DNA from: Yinghuangia seranimata | Lineage (GTDB): Bacteria; Actinomycetota; Actinomycetes; Streptomycetales; Streptomycetaceae | DNA: 64,000 nucleotides | Direction of reading: 5' to 3' | Assembly (NCBI RefSeq): GCF_029953285.1 | Contig: NZ_JASAOI010000019.1 | Coordinates: forward strand, 1 to 64,000 | Part shown: piece by piece, positions 7,613-18,100 of the stretch | Layout: each line of letters opens with the position of its first letter | Position numbering within the stretch: the stretch's first letter is position 1 | Notes under the pieces: model-generated | Seen by the model: the letters and a program-made list of their open reading frames with translations, nothing else | Told to the model about the DNA's origin: nothing | Database searches by the model: none | Position numbers and translations under genes: made by a program

Positions 7613-8520
7613 GCGTACTCCTTCGTCAACCGTTCACGTATCTCCCGCACTTCGGTCTCGACGGCGGCGAACCACGCGGCGTCCACCAGGCCTTGGCCGC
7701 GCAGCCGGTCGGCATAGCCCGTCACCGGGTCCGCGGCCTTGGTCCGCGCGATGTCGTCGGAGCTGCGGTACACCTCCTGGGCGTCCGCCGTGGTGTGGCC
7801 GTTGATGCGCCCCACGCGGATCTCGACCAGAAACGGGGCCCGTTCGCCGCGGATGTGGGCCGCGGCCCGGGAGCAGGCGGCGAACACGGTCTCCGGGTCC
7901 CGGCCCGGGACCGCGGCGGACGCGATCCCGAAACCGCGGGCGCGCTCGGCCACCGACGTGCGCATCTGCTCCTCGGCCGGCTTCGAGATGGCCCAGCCGT
8001 TGTTCTGGACGACGAAGAGCACGGACGCCGACTCGACGGCGGCGAGGTTCATCGCCTCCGACATGTCGCCCTCGCTGGTGGCGCCGTCGCCGACGTACAC
8101 GACGACGAAGTCCTCGAGCCCCTGCATCCGTCGCCCGATCGCATAGCCGACCGCGTGCAGCGTCTGTGCGGCGAGGACCATCGTGTACGGGAAGAACCGC
8201 ACCCGGTGCGGGTCCCACCCGCAGAAGGTGCGGCCGGTCCACTGCGCGAGCAGTTCCTCCGGCGTCACACCGCGCAGGAGCGCGACCGCGTGCTCGCGGT
8301 AACTGGGAACGACGGTCGCGGCCGGCCCCGCGGCGAGCGCGGAGCCCACCTGGGCGGCCTCGTGCCCCTCGCAGGACGGCCACAGGTCGAGCACGCCCTG
8401 CTTCTGGAGCCGCCGGGCCTCCTCGTCGACGCCGCGCGCCACCAGCATGTGGCGGAGCAGCGTTCGGCGTGTGTCGTCGTCCGGCGCTGTTTCGTTCTCG
8501 GATAAAGACTTCACGGCCAT
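7609..8520 (-). CDS. 2-oxo-acid dehydrogenase E1 component, alpha subunit
   Basis: This 303-residue thiamine-diphosphate subunit has the cofactor motif GDGATSEGDMSEAMNLAA (GDG at 144-146) ending in QNNGWAIS (NN at 173-174), plus PSYREHAVALLRG and ARGFGIASAAVPGRDPETVF. It is somewhat shorter than many E1 alpha subunits. It is the first gene of the leftward operon. The ATG at 8520 follows a GGTGG box, and a long regulatory region carrying the palindromic operator lies upstream. Together with E1 beta and the lipoyl protein it forms a minimal acyl-generating module. The absence of a full E2 and of E3 argues against a housekeeping complex. Confidence 0.88.
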   Translation of the reverse strand: MAVKSLSENETAPDDDTRRTLLRHMLVARGVDEEARRLQKQGVLDLWPSCEGHEAAQVGSALAAGPAATVVPSYREHAVALLRGVTPEELLAQWTGRTFCGWDPHRVRFFPYTMVLAAQTLHAVGYAIGRRMQGLEDFVVVYVGDGATSEGDMSEAMNLAAVESASVLFVVQNNGWAISKPAEEQMRTSVAERARGFGIASAAVPGRDPETVFAACSRAAAHIRGERAPFLVEIRVGRINGHTTADAQEVYRSSDDIARTKAADPVTGYADRLRGQGLVDAAWFAAVETEVREIRERLTKEYA

Positions 8521-8829
8521 TGACCACCAGTCGCAGGTTCGTCGAGGGGATTTCTTTCGTCGGACGAGGATTTCCGGCGCTTCTGAACCCGAATTCGAGC
8601 AGGCCCTTCCAGGGGCCGATGAGCGGTCATGGTGGCACAGAACCCGAGGAGGGGTACAGGTCCGGGCGGACGGCCCGGAGTGCGATCCGACCGCGCTTGT
8701 GGGGTTAGCGGCCGGGTCCTACGGTGTGGCGTCAGCATTACCGCGTCGGCGGATGCCGGGTGTCCTGTCGACAGGACGAAGCCGATTTCCCGTAGCGCGT
8801 CACCTCTTGACGAATTAAGGACGGTGCCC
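8521..8829. promoter_or_regulatory. Divergent promoter region between E1 alpha operon and MbtH/NRPS operon
   Basis: No gene is visible in these 309 bp. They hold the only perfect copy of the recurring palindrome (8761-8778), about 50 bp before the MbtH start and about 240 bp from the E1 alpha start. AAGGA at about 8816 is the ribosome-binding site for the rightward gene. An open frame running in from 8629 gives a non-family N-terminus and is not translated in my view. Confidence 0.6.
8761..8778. promoter_or_regulatory. Putative operator palindrome, copy 2 (perfect)
   Basis: TGTCCTGTCGACAGGACG contains the perfect 16-bp dyad GTCCTGTC-GACAGGAC at 8762-8777. It is the best copy of the element also found at 2952-2969 and 40400-40417. 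Confidence 0.65.
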
Positions 8830-9045
8830 GTGAGCACGAATCCCTTCGACGACGAGGACGGCCGATTCCTCGTGGTGGTCAACGACGAGGAGCAGCACTC
8901 CCTGTGGCCGGTGTTCGCCGATGTGCCCGCCGGCTGGCGGGTGGTCTTCGGCGAGGCGTCCAGGGCCGAGTGCCTGGAGTACGTCGAGCGGAACTGGACC
9001 GACATGCGGCCGCGGAGTCTGCGGGAGGCGATGGCGGCGGACTGA
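8830..9045 (+). CDS. MbtH-like protein
   Basis: This 71-residue small protein binds and activates NRPS adenylation domains. The family signature is complete: [24 protein letters not shown] followed by PAGWRVVFG and a C-terminal NWTDMRP. The GTG at 8830 was chosen because AAGGA lies 8 nt upstream; GTG 8824 would be too close to it. It leads the operon of the stand-alone A domain and NRPSs and probably serves several of their adenylation domains. It is the only MbtH gene visible in the window. Confidence 0.93.
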   Translation: MSTNPFDDEDGRFLVVVNDEEQHSLWPVFADVPAGWRVVFGEASRAECLEYVERNWTDMRPRSLREAMAAD

Positions 9046-9075
9046 ACGCGACAGGGGAGTCACGGGAGCCAGTCG

Positions 9076-10647
9076 ATGATCCTTCAGGGAAAGCGGGTCG
9101 CCTTACCCTCGGCGCCCGTCGTCCACAAGCGGTTCGAAGCCCACGCCGAAGCCACCCCCGACGCCGTCGCCGTGGTCTGCGCCGGGCGGCGGACGACGTA
9201 CGCGGAACTGAACGCGCGGGCCAACCGGTTCGCCCACCACCTCATCGCGCGCGGGCACGGCCGAGGCGCCAAGGTCGGCGTCTGCCTCGACTACTCGACC
9301 GACATGGTCGTCGCGATCCTCGGCACGCTGAAGGCGGGCGCGGCCTACGTGCCGTTCGATCCGTCCTATCCGGCGGCCCGCCTGCGGCTGCTGCTCGGCC
9401 AGGTGCCCGGCCTCGCCCTGATCGTGGCGTCCCCCGCGACGGCCGGACTGGTCGCGTCCGCGGCCGTCGAGGTCGTCGACATCGAGGGGCTGTCCGACCA
9501 CCTCGCGACCCTTCCGGCGACCGCACCCGACGTCCGGATCACCGGGGACGACGTCTGCTACGCGGTCTTCACCTCCGGGTCGACGGGCACGCCGAAGACG
9601 GCCGCGGTGCGGCACGAGGGCTGGTTCAACCTGCTGAACTGGCTGACGCTCGAGTACGGGCTGCACGCGGGGTCGCACAACCTGGTCGTCAGCGCGTTCG
9701 GCTTCGACCTGTCCCAACGCAGCCTGATGGCGCCGCTGTTCTGCGGCGCCACGCAGTACCTGATGGCCAGCCGGAACTTCGACGCCGCGATGGCGTACCG
9801 CATGCTCGACCAGCACGACATCCGCGTCGTGCACTGCGCTTCCAGCACGCTGTACCTGCTGGTGGACTGGGAGACCGCGCGCGGCGGAGACGCCCTCACC
9901 CGGCTCGACTACATGCTGTTCGGCGGCGAGCCGCTGCACGCCGAGCGGCTCACGGACTGGGCCCGGCGCGCCGGGAACACGTGCACCCTGCTGCACCAGT
10001 ACGGCGTCGCCGAGTGCACGGACGTCGCCACGTCGTTCGACCTCGCCGGCTACCGGCCCGGCGTACACGACATCGCACCCGTCGGCACGCCGGCCTACAA
10101 CACCGACATCCACGTCCTCGACGACCGGATGCGCCAAGTCGCGCCGGGGGAGTACGGCGAGATCTGCATCTCCGGGCCCAGCGTGGGCGCGGGCTACCTC
10201 AACGGCGCGGGCCCCGAATCCGACCGGTTCACCACGGTCGTGGCCGACGGCGAGCCGCTGCGGCTGTACCGCACGGGCGACCGCGGCCACGTGAACGAGG
10301 CCGGGGACCTCGTGATCGCCGGGCGGATGGACGCGCAGGTCAAGGTGCGGGGCATGCGCATCGACCCCGCCGACGTCGAACGCGCGCTCGGCAGACTGGC
10401 CGGAGTCCGGCAGGCCGCCGTGGTGGTCGACCGCACGGACGCCGGCGACGCCGAGCTGATCGCGTTCCTCGTCCCGGAGGACGGCGACCTCGACGACAAC
10501 GACGTGCGCGCCCGCCTCCTCGAGGCGCTGCCGCGGAACATGGTCCCGACCAGGTTCCGCAACGTGCCGCGGATTCCGCTGAGCCCGCACGGGAAAGTGG
10601 ACCGCGCCGCGTTGGCCGAGGAATTGCGGCAGGCGGGGATCTCATGA
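9076..10647 (+). CDS. Stand-alone NRPS adenylation domain
   Basis: This free 523-residue adenylation enzyme forms an aminoacyl-AMP and loads a carrier protein in trans. Core motifs are intact: A3 [10 protein letters not shown] (about residue 165), A5 HQYGVAECTD, A7 YRTGDRG, A8 [11 protein letters not shown] and A10 HGKVDRAAL with the catalytic Lys. The A4 region GFDLSQRSLM resembles the FDLTQ-type sequence I associate with free prolyl-AMP ligases. My manual reading of the specificity residues is D-L-R-H-L-G-Q-D-V, which I cannot assign. Its stop overlaps the start of the adjacent free PCP (ATGA), so that PCP is the obvious partner. It could also load the second free PCP at 40539, which has no A domain of its own. 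Confidence 0.88.
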   Translation: MILQGKRVALPSAPVVHKRFEAHAEATPDAVAVVCAGRRTTYAELNARANRFAHHLIARGHGRGAKVGVCLDYSTDMVVAILGTLKAGAAYVPFDPSYPAARLRLLLGQVPGLALIVASPATAGLVASAAVEVVDIEGLSDHLATLPATAPDVRITGDDVCYAVFTSGSTGTPKTAAVRHEGWFNLLNWLTLEYGLHAGSHNLVVSAFGFDLSQRSLMAPLFCGATQYLMASRNFDAAMAYRMLDQHDIRVVHCASSTLYLLVDWETARGGDALTRLDYMLFGGEPLHAERLTDWARRAGNTCTLLHQYGVAECTDVATSFDLAGYRPGVHDIAPVGTPAYNTDIHVLDDRMRQVAPGEYGEICISGPSVGAGYLNGAGPESDRFTTVVADGEPLRLYRTGDRGHVNEAGDLVIAGRMDAQVKVRGMRIDPADVERALGRLAGVRQAAVVVDRTDAGDAELIAFLVPEDGDLDDNDVRARLLEALPRNMVPTRFRNVPRIPLSPHGKVDRAALAEELRQAGIS

Positions 10648-10865
10648 TTACCGACCGGGTGCTCACCATCTGGCGCCGGGAACTTCAGCGCGACGACATC
10701 GCGGTCGACGACAACTTCTTCGCCGTCGGCGGCCAGTCCGTGATCATGGCGAAAATCCAGTGGGCCTTCATCGAGGAACTGGACGTCGAGATTCCGGTGG
10801 ACCAGATGTTCCGCAATCCGACGGTGGCGTCGATTGCCGCGTACATCGAATCCCTGCACACATAA
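10644..10865 (+). CDS. Free-standing peptidyl carrier protein
   Basis: This is a 73-residue carrier domain with the phosphopantetheine site at Ser32 in DNFFAVGGQSVIMAK and a FRNPTVASIAAYIE helix at the end. It overlaps the A-domain gene (ATGA) and is followed 10 bp later by a flavin monooxygenase gene. The three genes therefore look like a unit that loads an amino acid onto this PCP and oxidises it there. GGQS in place of the usual GGHS/GGDS is a minor variant. Confidence 0.88.
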   Translation: MITDRVLTIWRRELQRDDIAVDDNFFAVGGQSVIMAKIQWAFIEELDVEIPVDQMFRNPTVASIAAYIESLHT

Positions 10866-10875
10866 AGGAGGCGCC

Positions 10876-12063
10876 ATGTACGACGTCATTGTCATCGGTG
10901 CCCGTTGTGCGGGTTCTCCGACGGCCATGTTGTTCGCGCGGCAGGGGTATCGCGTCCTGCTCCTGGAAAGGGCGCGGTTCCCGCAGGACACGTTGTCCTC
11001 GCACTACATCCACCAGCCGGGCGTGGCGCTGCTCGACCGGTGGGGCCTGCTCGGCCGGCTCCGCGACGCGGGCTGCCGGCCGATCGACCACCAGAGCTAC
11101 GAGGCGCCCGGTGTCCGGCTGGACGGCTTCTCCCTGCCGGTCGACGGCCACCGGACCACGTACGCCCCGCGGCGGTTCGTGCTCGACCCGGTCCTCGCCG
11201 CGGGCGCCGTGGAGTCCGGTGTGGAGTTCCGGGAGTCCTGCGCGGTCACCGACCTCGTCTTCGAGGACGACAGGGTCGTCGGCGTGCGGTACACCACGCC
11301 CGGCGGCGCCGAGACGACGGACCGGGCGCGGCTCGTCGTCGGCGCGGACGGCATGCGCTCGCTGGTGGCGCGCAGGACCGGCGCGCCGAACGTCGTCGAG
11401 CATCCGCGGATGACGTCCACCTACTACAGCTACTGGGCCGGGGTTCCCTCGCACTTCGAGCTGTACGAGCGGCCGGGCCGGTGGATCGGGGTCATCCCCA
11501 CCAACGACGACCTCACGCTGATCATGACCTACTTCCCGCAGAGCGAGTTCTCCGACGTCCGCGCCGCGGTGGAGCCCGCGTACCTCGAAGCCGTCCGCAC
11601 GACCGCGCCCGAGCTGTACGAGCGGATGTCGGCGGGCCGCCGGGTGGAACGGCTCTACGGCACGGGCCACCAGGAGAACTACTTCCGCAAGGCCTTCGGG
11701 CCCGGCTGGGTGCTGATCGGCGACGCGGTGCACCACAAGGACTCCATCACCGCCCGCGGTATCACCGACGCCTTCATGCAGGCCGCGTCGCTCACCGGGC
11801 ACATCGGCGAGCGGTTGCACGACGACACCGGGCTCGAGGCGGCGCTGGAGCGCTACGAGGCCGACCTGGACGACGAGTTCTCCGGTTTCTACCAGAGCGC
11901 GCTCAACGTGGCCGAACTCAAGCCCGGTGGGCGGGTGGAGATGCTGCGGAAGCTGGTCGGCCACCAGGACCTGGTCGACCGGTACTTCTCGACGGTGTCG
12001 GGCGCGTGCTCCATCGACGACTTCTACAACACCGAACTTCTGACGGTGCTCAACCAGAGCTGA
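10876..12063 (+). CDS. FAD-dependent monooxygenase
   Basis: This 395-residue flavoprotein is of the group A monooxygenase type. The FAD dinucleotide motif is [17 protein letters not shown] at the N-terminus, [10 protein letters not shown] is the mid-protein motif, and the second FAD motif is [29 protein letters not shown] gives a strong ribosome-binding site for ATG 10876. The tryptophan-halogenase signature W-x-W-x-I-P is absent, so halogenation is not suggested. Its position after the free A and PCP genes suggests that it oxidises a PCP-bound amino acid, for example by C- or N-hydroxylation. N-hydroxy amino acids are known in azinothricin-type peptides, but which reaction occurs here is not decided by sequence. 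Confidence 0.82.
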   Translation: MYDVIVIGARCAGSPTAMLFARQGYRVLLLERARFPQDTLSSHYIHQPGVALLDRWGLLGRLRDAGCRPIDHQSYEAPGVRLDGFSLPVDGHRTTYAPRRFVLDPVLAAGAVESGVEFRESCAVTDLVFEDDRVVGVRYTTPGGAETTDRARLVVGADGMRSLVARRTGAPNVVEHPRMTSTYYSYWAGVPSHFELYERPGRWIGVIPTNDDLTLIMTYFPQSEFSDVRAAVEPAYLEAVRTTAPELYERMSAGRRVERLYGTGHQENYFRKAFGPGWVLIGDAVHHKDSITARGITDAFMQAASLTGHIGERLHDDTGLEAALERYEADLDDEFSGFYQSALNVAELKPGGRVEMLRKLVGHQDLVDRYFSTVSGACSIDDFYNTELLTVLNQS

Positions 12064-12106
12064 CCGGTGGCGTGCGCCCAGGTACTCCTGCCGATTTGGA
12101 GACACA

Positions 12107-15100
12107 ATGATCCCGTTGTCGTTCGCCCAGCGCCGGCTGTGGTTCGTGGACCGGTTCGAAGGCCCGTCGCCGACCTACAACGGCGCCTTCGCCCTGCGGC
12201 TGACCGGCGAACTGAACGTCGCCGCAATGGAGTCGGCGCTTCGCGACGTCGTCGACAGGCACGAGGTCCTGCGCACGGTGATCGTCGAGGACGACAACGG
12301 CGTCCCCCATCAGCAGGTGCTGCCGTCCGACCGCGCGCCGCTCGGCCTGCCGGCCGTCGAGGTCGCGGAGGCGGACCGGGCGGCCGCAGTCGACGAGGTG
12401 GCGACCGCCGTCTTCGACCTGGCCGCCGACCCGCCGATCCGCGCCAGGCTGGTGCGCTGCGGGCCCCGCGACCACACCCTGGTGCTGGTGGCGCACCACA
12501 TCGCCGTGGACGGGGAGTCGTTCGGCCCGCTGTTCGGCGACCTCACGACGGCCTACGCGGCCCGCCGGGAGGGCCGCGCCCCGATGTGGGAGCCGCTCCC
12601 GGTGCAGTACGCGGACTACACGCTGTGGCAGCGGGACGTGCTCGGCGACGAGTCCGACCCGCGGAGCCTGGCGTCCCGGCAACTGGACTACTGGCGCGAG
12701 GCGTTGGCCGACCTGGCGCAGCCACTGGCGCTGCCCACGGACCGCCCGCGCCCGAAGGCGGCGAGCCGCCGCGGCGACATGGTCACGTTCTCCGTCGACC
12801 CCGACCTGCTCCGGTCCGTGGAGAAGCTGGCCGGGCAGGCGGACGCCACGGTCTCCATGGTCATGCACTCCGCGCTCGCGGTCCTGCTGCAGCACCTCGG
12901 CTGCGGCGACGACGTGCCCGTCGGTGCCCCGATCGCGGGTCGTACCGACGAGGAACTCCGCGACCTCGTCGGGTTCTTCGTCAACACGTGGGTGCTGCGT
13001 GTCGACCTCTCGGGGCAGCCGACCTTCCTCGAGCTGCTGCGGCGGGTACGGGACCGGTCCCTCGCCGCGTACGACAACCAGGACATGCCGTTCGAGCGGC
13101 TGGTGGAGCTGCTGAACCCGGACCGGTCCACCGCCTACCACCCGTTCTTCCAGGTGATGCTCTCCTGGCAGCCGCCCGTTCCGGACCTGGCGCTCCCCGG
13201 CCTCGAGGTGCGCGCCGAGCGATTGGAGACCGGGACCGCCAAGTTCGACCTGTTCTTCGACATGCTGCCGAACGCCTCGGGCGGGGCCGAGTGCCGGCTG
13301 GAGTACGTCGCCGACCTCTTCGACGAGGACACGGCCCAGGACATCGCGGACCGGTTCGTCCGCGTCCTGGGCCGGCTCGTCGCCGACCCCGGGGGCCGGG
13401 TCGGCGGCCTCGACGTCCTCGACGCCGAGGAACGCGACCGGCTGCTCATCCGGTTCAACGACACCGCGGCGGACCTGACGGAACCGACCGTCCCCCGGCT
13501 GTTCGAACGCCAGGCGGCCGCGACGCCGGACGCCGCGGCGGTCGTGTGCGACGACCGCACGCTCACCTACCGCGAGCTCGACGACCGGGCGAACGCCGTC
13601 GCGTGGGAGCTGATCCGGCGCGGTGCGGGCCCCGAGGACCTGGTGGTGCTGGCGCTGCCGCGTACCGAGGACCTCGTCGTCGGCCTGCTCGGCATCCTCA
13701 AGTCCGGTGCCGCGTACCTGCCGATGGATCCGCGGTACCTGGGCGGACGCGCGGCCGTCGTGCTGTCCGAGGCGGCCCCGCGGTTCGCGGTCACCGACAC
13801 CGCGACGTGGCGGGAACTGCCGGAGAACACCGTCCCGGTCGTCAACCTCGACCACCGCGGGCGGTGGGACACACCGCGGGGCACGCCCGACGACGCCGCC
13901 CGGCGCGCGCCCTTGGCGCCCGACAACCTCGCGTACGTGATGTACACGTCCGGGTCCACGGGCACCCCGAAGGGCGCGGCGATCACCCACCGCAACGTCG
14001 TCAACGGCGTACAGGAGCTCGTGCGCGTGCTGGACACGCCGCCGGGGTGGCGGATGCTGGCCGGCACCTCGGTGAACTTCGACGTCTCGGTCTTCGAACT
14101 GCTGTCCGCCCTCTCCACCGGCGGCACGGCCGAGGTGGTGCCGAACGCGCTGGCCCTCGGCGAGCGCGACGGCTGGGACGGGCACGTGGTCAGCGCGGTC
14201 CCCTCGGTGCTCCAGGAACTGGTCGGGCACTTGGCCGAGGCGCCCGACGTGCGCACCGTCGTCTTCGCGGGCGATGTCCTCCCGGCCCGGCTGGTGCGCC
14301 AGGTGCGTGCGGCCCTGCCCGCGGCGCGGATCGTGAACTCCTACGGGCAGAGCGAGAGTTTCTACGCCACCACGTTCTCCCTGGGGGCGGCCGAGGAGTG
14401 GGTGGACGGCGACGTGGCGCCGATCGGCACCCCGCTCGGGAACATGCGCGCCTATGTGTTGGGCCCGGGACTCGCCCCGGTGCCGCAGGGCGTGATCGGC
14501 GAGCTCTACGTCGTCGGGACCTGCCTGGGCCGCGGCTACCACGGCCGCCCGGGTATGACCGCCGAGCGCTACGTGGCGAACCCGTTCGGACCTGCGGGCG
14601 AACGCATGTACCGCACGGGCGACCTGGCCCGCTGGAACGCGAACGGGCGGCTGGAATGCCTCGGCCGGAGCGACGGCCAGGTGAAGGTGCGCGGCTTCCG
14701 CATCGAAACCGCCGAGGTCGAGGCGGCGTTGGCGGCGCACCCCGGGATCAGCGAGGCGGTGGTGGTCGGCCGGGAGGTCCCCTCGGGCGGTCGGCGCCTC
14801 GTCGCGTACGTGGTGCACACCGGCGAAGGAGCGGTCGGCGACGACGGCGCCGGCGGTATCGGCGACGTGGACGTGCAGTCCGGTGCCTCGGCCGCCGAAC
14901 TGCGCAGGTTCGCCGCGGCCCGGCTGCCCGACTACATGGTGCCGTCGGCCTTCGTGGTCCTCGGCCGGATGCCGCTCGGGCCGACCGGCAAGCTGGACCG
15001 CGCGGCGCTGCCCGAACCGGAGTTCACGGGCGAGGCCTACCGGGAGCCGCGCACCGAGGCCGAGGCGGTCGTCGCCGCGGCGTACGCGGACGTGCTCGGT

Positions 15101-18100
15101 GTCGACCGGGTCGGCGTCGACGACGACTTCTTCGCGGTGGGCGGGGACAGTCTGCGGTCCATCCAGGTGGTGGCGCGGGCCCGCGCACGGGGCCTGAGCG
15201 TCACCACGCGGGAGATCTTCGAGTGCCGCACGGCGGCCCGGCTCGCCGAGGTCGCGTCCGCCCGCCGGGACCGGGTGCCCGCGCTGGTGGAGGACGAGGG
15301 CGGCGGCGTCGGGCCGATGCCGCTCCAGCCGGTGGCCCGGCAGGTGTTCGAACACGGCGGCGGAACGGACCGGTTCGCCATGGCGATGACGCTGGAGCTG
15401 CCGCACGGCGTCGACGAGGCCGGGCTCGCCGCGACGCTGGACGCCGTGCTCGACCGGCACGACCTCCTGCGCGCGCGGCTGGTGCGCGGCACCGAGCCCT
15501 CCCTCGTCGTGCGTCCGCCGGGCACCGTGCGGGCGGCGGAGCTGATCCGCCGCGTTCCGTGCGACGGCCGGTGGGACGAACAGGCCCTGCTGGACCTCGC
15601 GAAGACGGAGCTGGACGACGCGGCCGGACGCCTCGACCCAGAGGCCGGAACCATGGCGGCCTTCGTCTGGTTCGCGGCCGACTCGGGCGCGGGCCGGCTG
15701 CTCGTGGTGCTGCACCACCTGGTGGTCGACGGCGTCTCGTGGCGCATCCTGATGGCCGATCTCGCCGAGGCCTGGCGGAGCGTCCGGTCCGGCCGGACAC
15801 CCGAACTGCCCGCGGTCGGGACGTCGGCGCGCCGCTGGGCGAACGCGCTCCGGACCGAGGCGCTCACCCCCGAACGGGAAGCGGAACTGGCGTACTGGCG
15901 GGACCTGCTCGCCGCGCCGGAACCCCTCCTGGGGGCACGGGCGTTCGACCCGGCGGTGGACGTGATGGCCACGGTCGACAGCGTGCGCGTGCAGCTGCCG
16001 GCCGATGTCACCGAGGCCGTGCTCACCACACTTCCCGCGGCCTTCCGGGGCACCGGCACGGACGTGCTGCTCGCCGCGCTCTCCGTCGCGCTGGACCGGT
16101 GGCACGGTGCGGACCGCCCGACCCTGGTCAGGCTGGAGGGCCACGGCCGCGAGGAGGACGTCGTCCCCGGCGCCGATCTCTCCCGCACCGTCGGGTGGTT
16201 CACCGGCATGTACCCGGCCCGGGTCGACGTGACCGGGGTCGACTTCGCCGACGTGGCGGCCGGCGGGCGCGGCGCGGGGAAAGCGGTCAAGCTGGTCAAG
16301 GAGCGGCTGCGCGCGGTCCCGGACAAGGGGCTGGGGTACGGCATGCTGCGCTACCTGAACCCCGGCACCGCCGCCCGGCTCGCCGACCGCCCCGTGCCGC
16401 AGATCGGCTTCAACTACCTCGGCCGGATCTCCGACGCCGACGTCCCCGAACACCTGCGCGCGGACGGATGGGGGCCGGCCTCGTCCTGGTCCGCCGAACT
16501 CGTTCCCGCGCCCGACCCTGACCTGCCCGCGCTGTCCGCGCTGGAGGTCAACGCGGTCGCCACGGAGACCGCCGAAGGCCCGTGCCTGCAGGCCGCCTTC
16601 ATGTTCCCCACCGGGTTGCTCACCCGCGAGCGGACCGCCGAACTCGCGCGGCTGTGGGTCGAGGCGCTGCACGGCATGGCCGCGTACGCCGCACGCCCGG
16701 AGACCGGCGGGCTGACGCCCTCGGACGCGCCGCTCGTCCCGGTGCGGCAGGACGAGATCGAGGCGTGGGAGGCGCGCTACGGCCGGTTGGCCGAGGTGTG
16801 GCCGCAGGCCCCGGGGCAGTCCGGGATCCTGTTCCAGGCCGCCCTCGCCGACGGGTCCTTCGACGTCTACCACATGCAGTTCGTCCTGCACCTGTCCGGG
16901 CCCGTGGACCCGGCGCGGATGCGGTCGGCCGGCCAGGCGCTGCTCGACCGGTACCCGAACCTGCGCTCGGCGTTCCTCGCCGGAGCCGGCGGCGACCCGG
17001 TGCAGGTCGTGCCCGAGCGCGTCGCCCTGCCCTGGCGGCACCTCGACCTGACCGGTCGGGACGAGGCCGAACAGGACGCGGCACTGGACGCGTTCCTCGC
17101 CGAGGACCGGACCGACCAACTCGACCCCACCCGGCCGCCGCTGCTCCGCCTGGCCCTGCTCACCTGCGGTCCGCGGCGGGCGAAACTCGTCATCACCGCG
17201 CACCACGCCCTGTTCGACGGCTGGTCCTCGCCGGTGGTGATCACCGACCTGATCCGGCTGTACGCGGGGACCGACGAGCTGCCTCCGGTCCGGGGCTACG
17301 GCGACTACCTGGCCTGGCTGTCCACGCGGGACCGGGAGGCGTCGGCCGCCCGATGGGCCGCCGAGCTCGCCGGATTCGACCAGCCGACCCTGGTCGCCCC
17401 GAACACCCCCGTCCGGGACGAGCCGTCCGCCCTCGGCCGGGTCGAGGTACCGCTGACCATCGACCAGGGGCGCGAACTCGCCCGGCGCGCCGCGGAGCTC
17501 GGGGTCACGCTGAACACGCTTCTCCAGGGCGCGTGGGCGATCCTCCTGGCGAAGCTGACCGGGCAGCGGGACGTGGTGTTCGGAGCCGCCGTCAACGGCC
17601 GCCCGGCGGACGTGCCCGGTTCGGACGAGATGGTCGGCCTGTTCATCAACACCCTGCCGATCAGGGTGTTCTGCGGGCCGGAGGACCGCGCGGCCGACGT
17701 CGTCACCGCGTTGCAGAGGCGGCAGACCGCGCTGCTCGACCACAACCACTACGGACTGGCCGACATCCAGCGCGGCATCGGGCTGCCCGCCCTGTTCGAC
17801 ACGATCGTCGTGTTCCAGTCCTACCCGATCGACCGCGCGGGCATCGTCGACGCGAACACCTCGGCGGGCTTCACGATCGACGCCATCCGTCCGTTTGCGG
17901 GCTCGCACTACCCGCTCACCCTCAACGCCTCCGACCCCTACCTGCGGCTCTCCCTCGACTACCAGAACAACCTCTACGACCGCGAGGCGGCGCAGGTGGT
18001 CGCCGGCCGGCTCGTCAGGGTGCTGGAGCAACTCGCCGCCGACCCGGCCGTCCCGGTGGGCGCGGTCGACGTGTTGACGGCGGAGGAGCGCGACCGCTTC

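Noticed and set aside
6390-8520. Housekeeping pyruvate or branched-chain dehydrogenase operon
   Set aside because: E2 is reduced to a lipoyl domain, E3 is missing, and ACP and KAS III genes are interleaved.
8629-8829. Longer MbtH start
   Set aside because: It adds 67 residues absent from the family and crosses the operator; GTG 8830 has a proper ribosome-binding site.
10876-12063. Flavin-dependent halogenase
   Set aside because: The W-x-W-x-I-P halogenase signature is absent; only general FAD monooxygenase motifs are seen.
9076-12063. Pyrrole-2-carboxyl starter unit (prolyl A, PCP, dehydrogenase)
   Set aside because: The acyl-CoA-dehydrogenase-like flavoprotein needed for pyrrole formation is absent; a monooxygenase is present instead.
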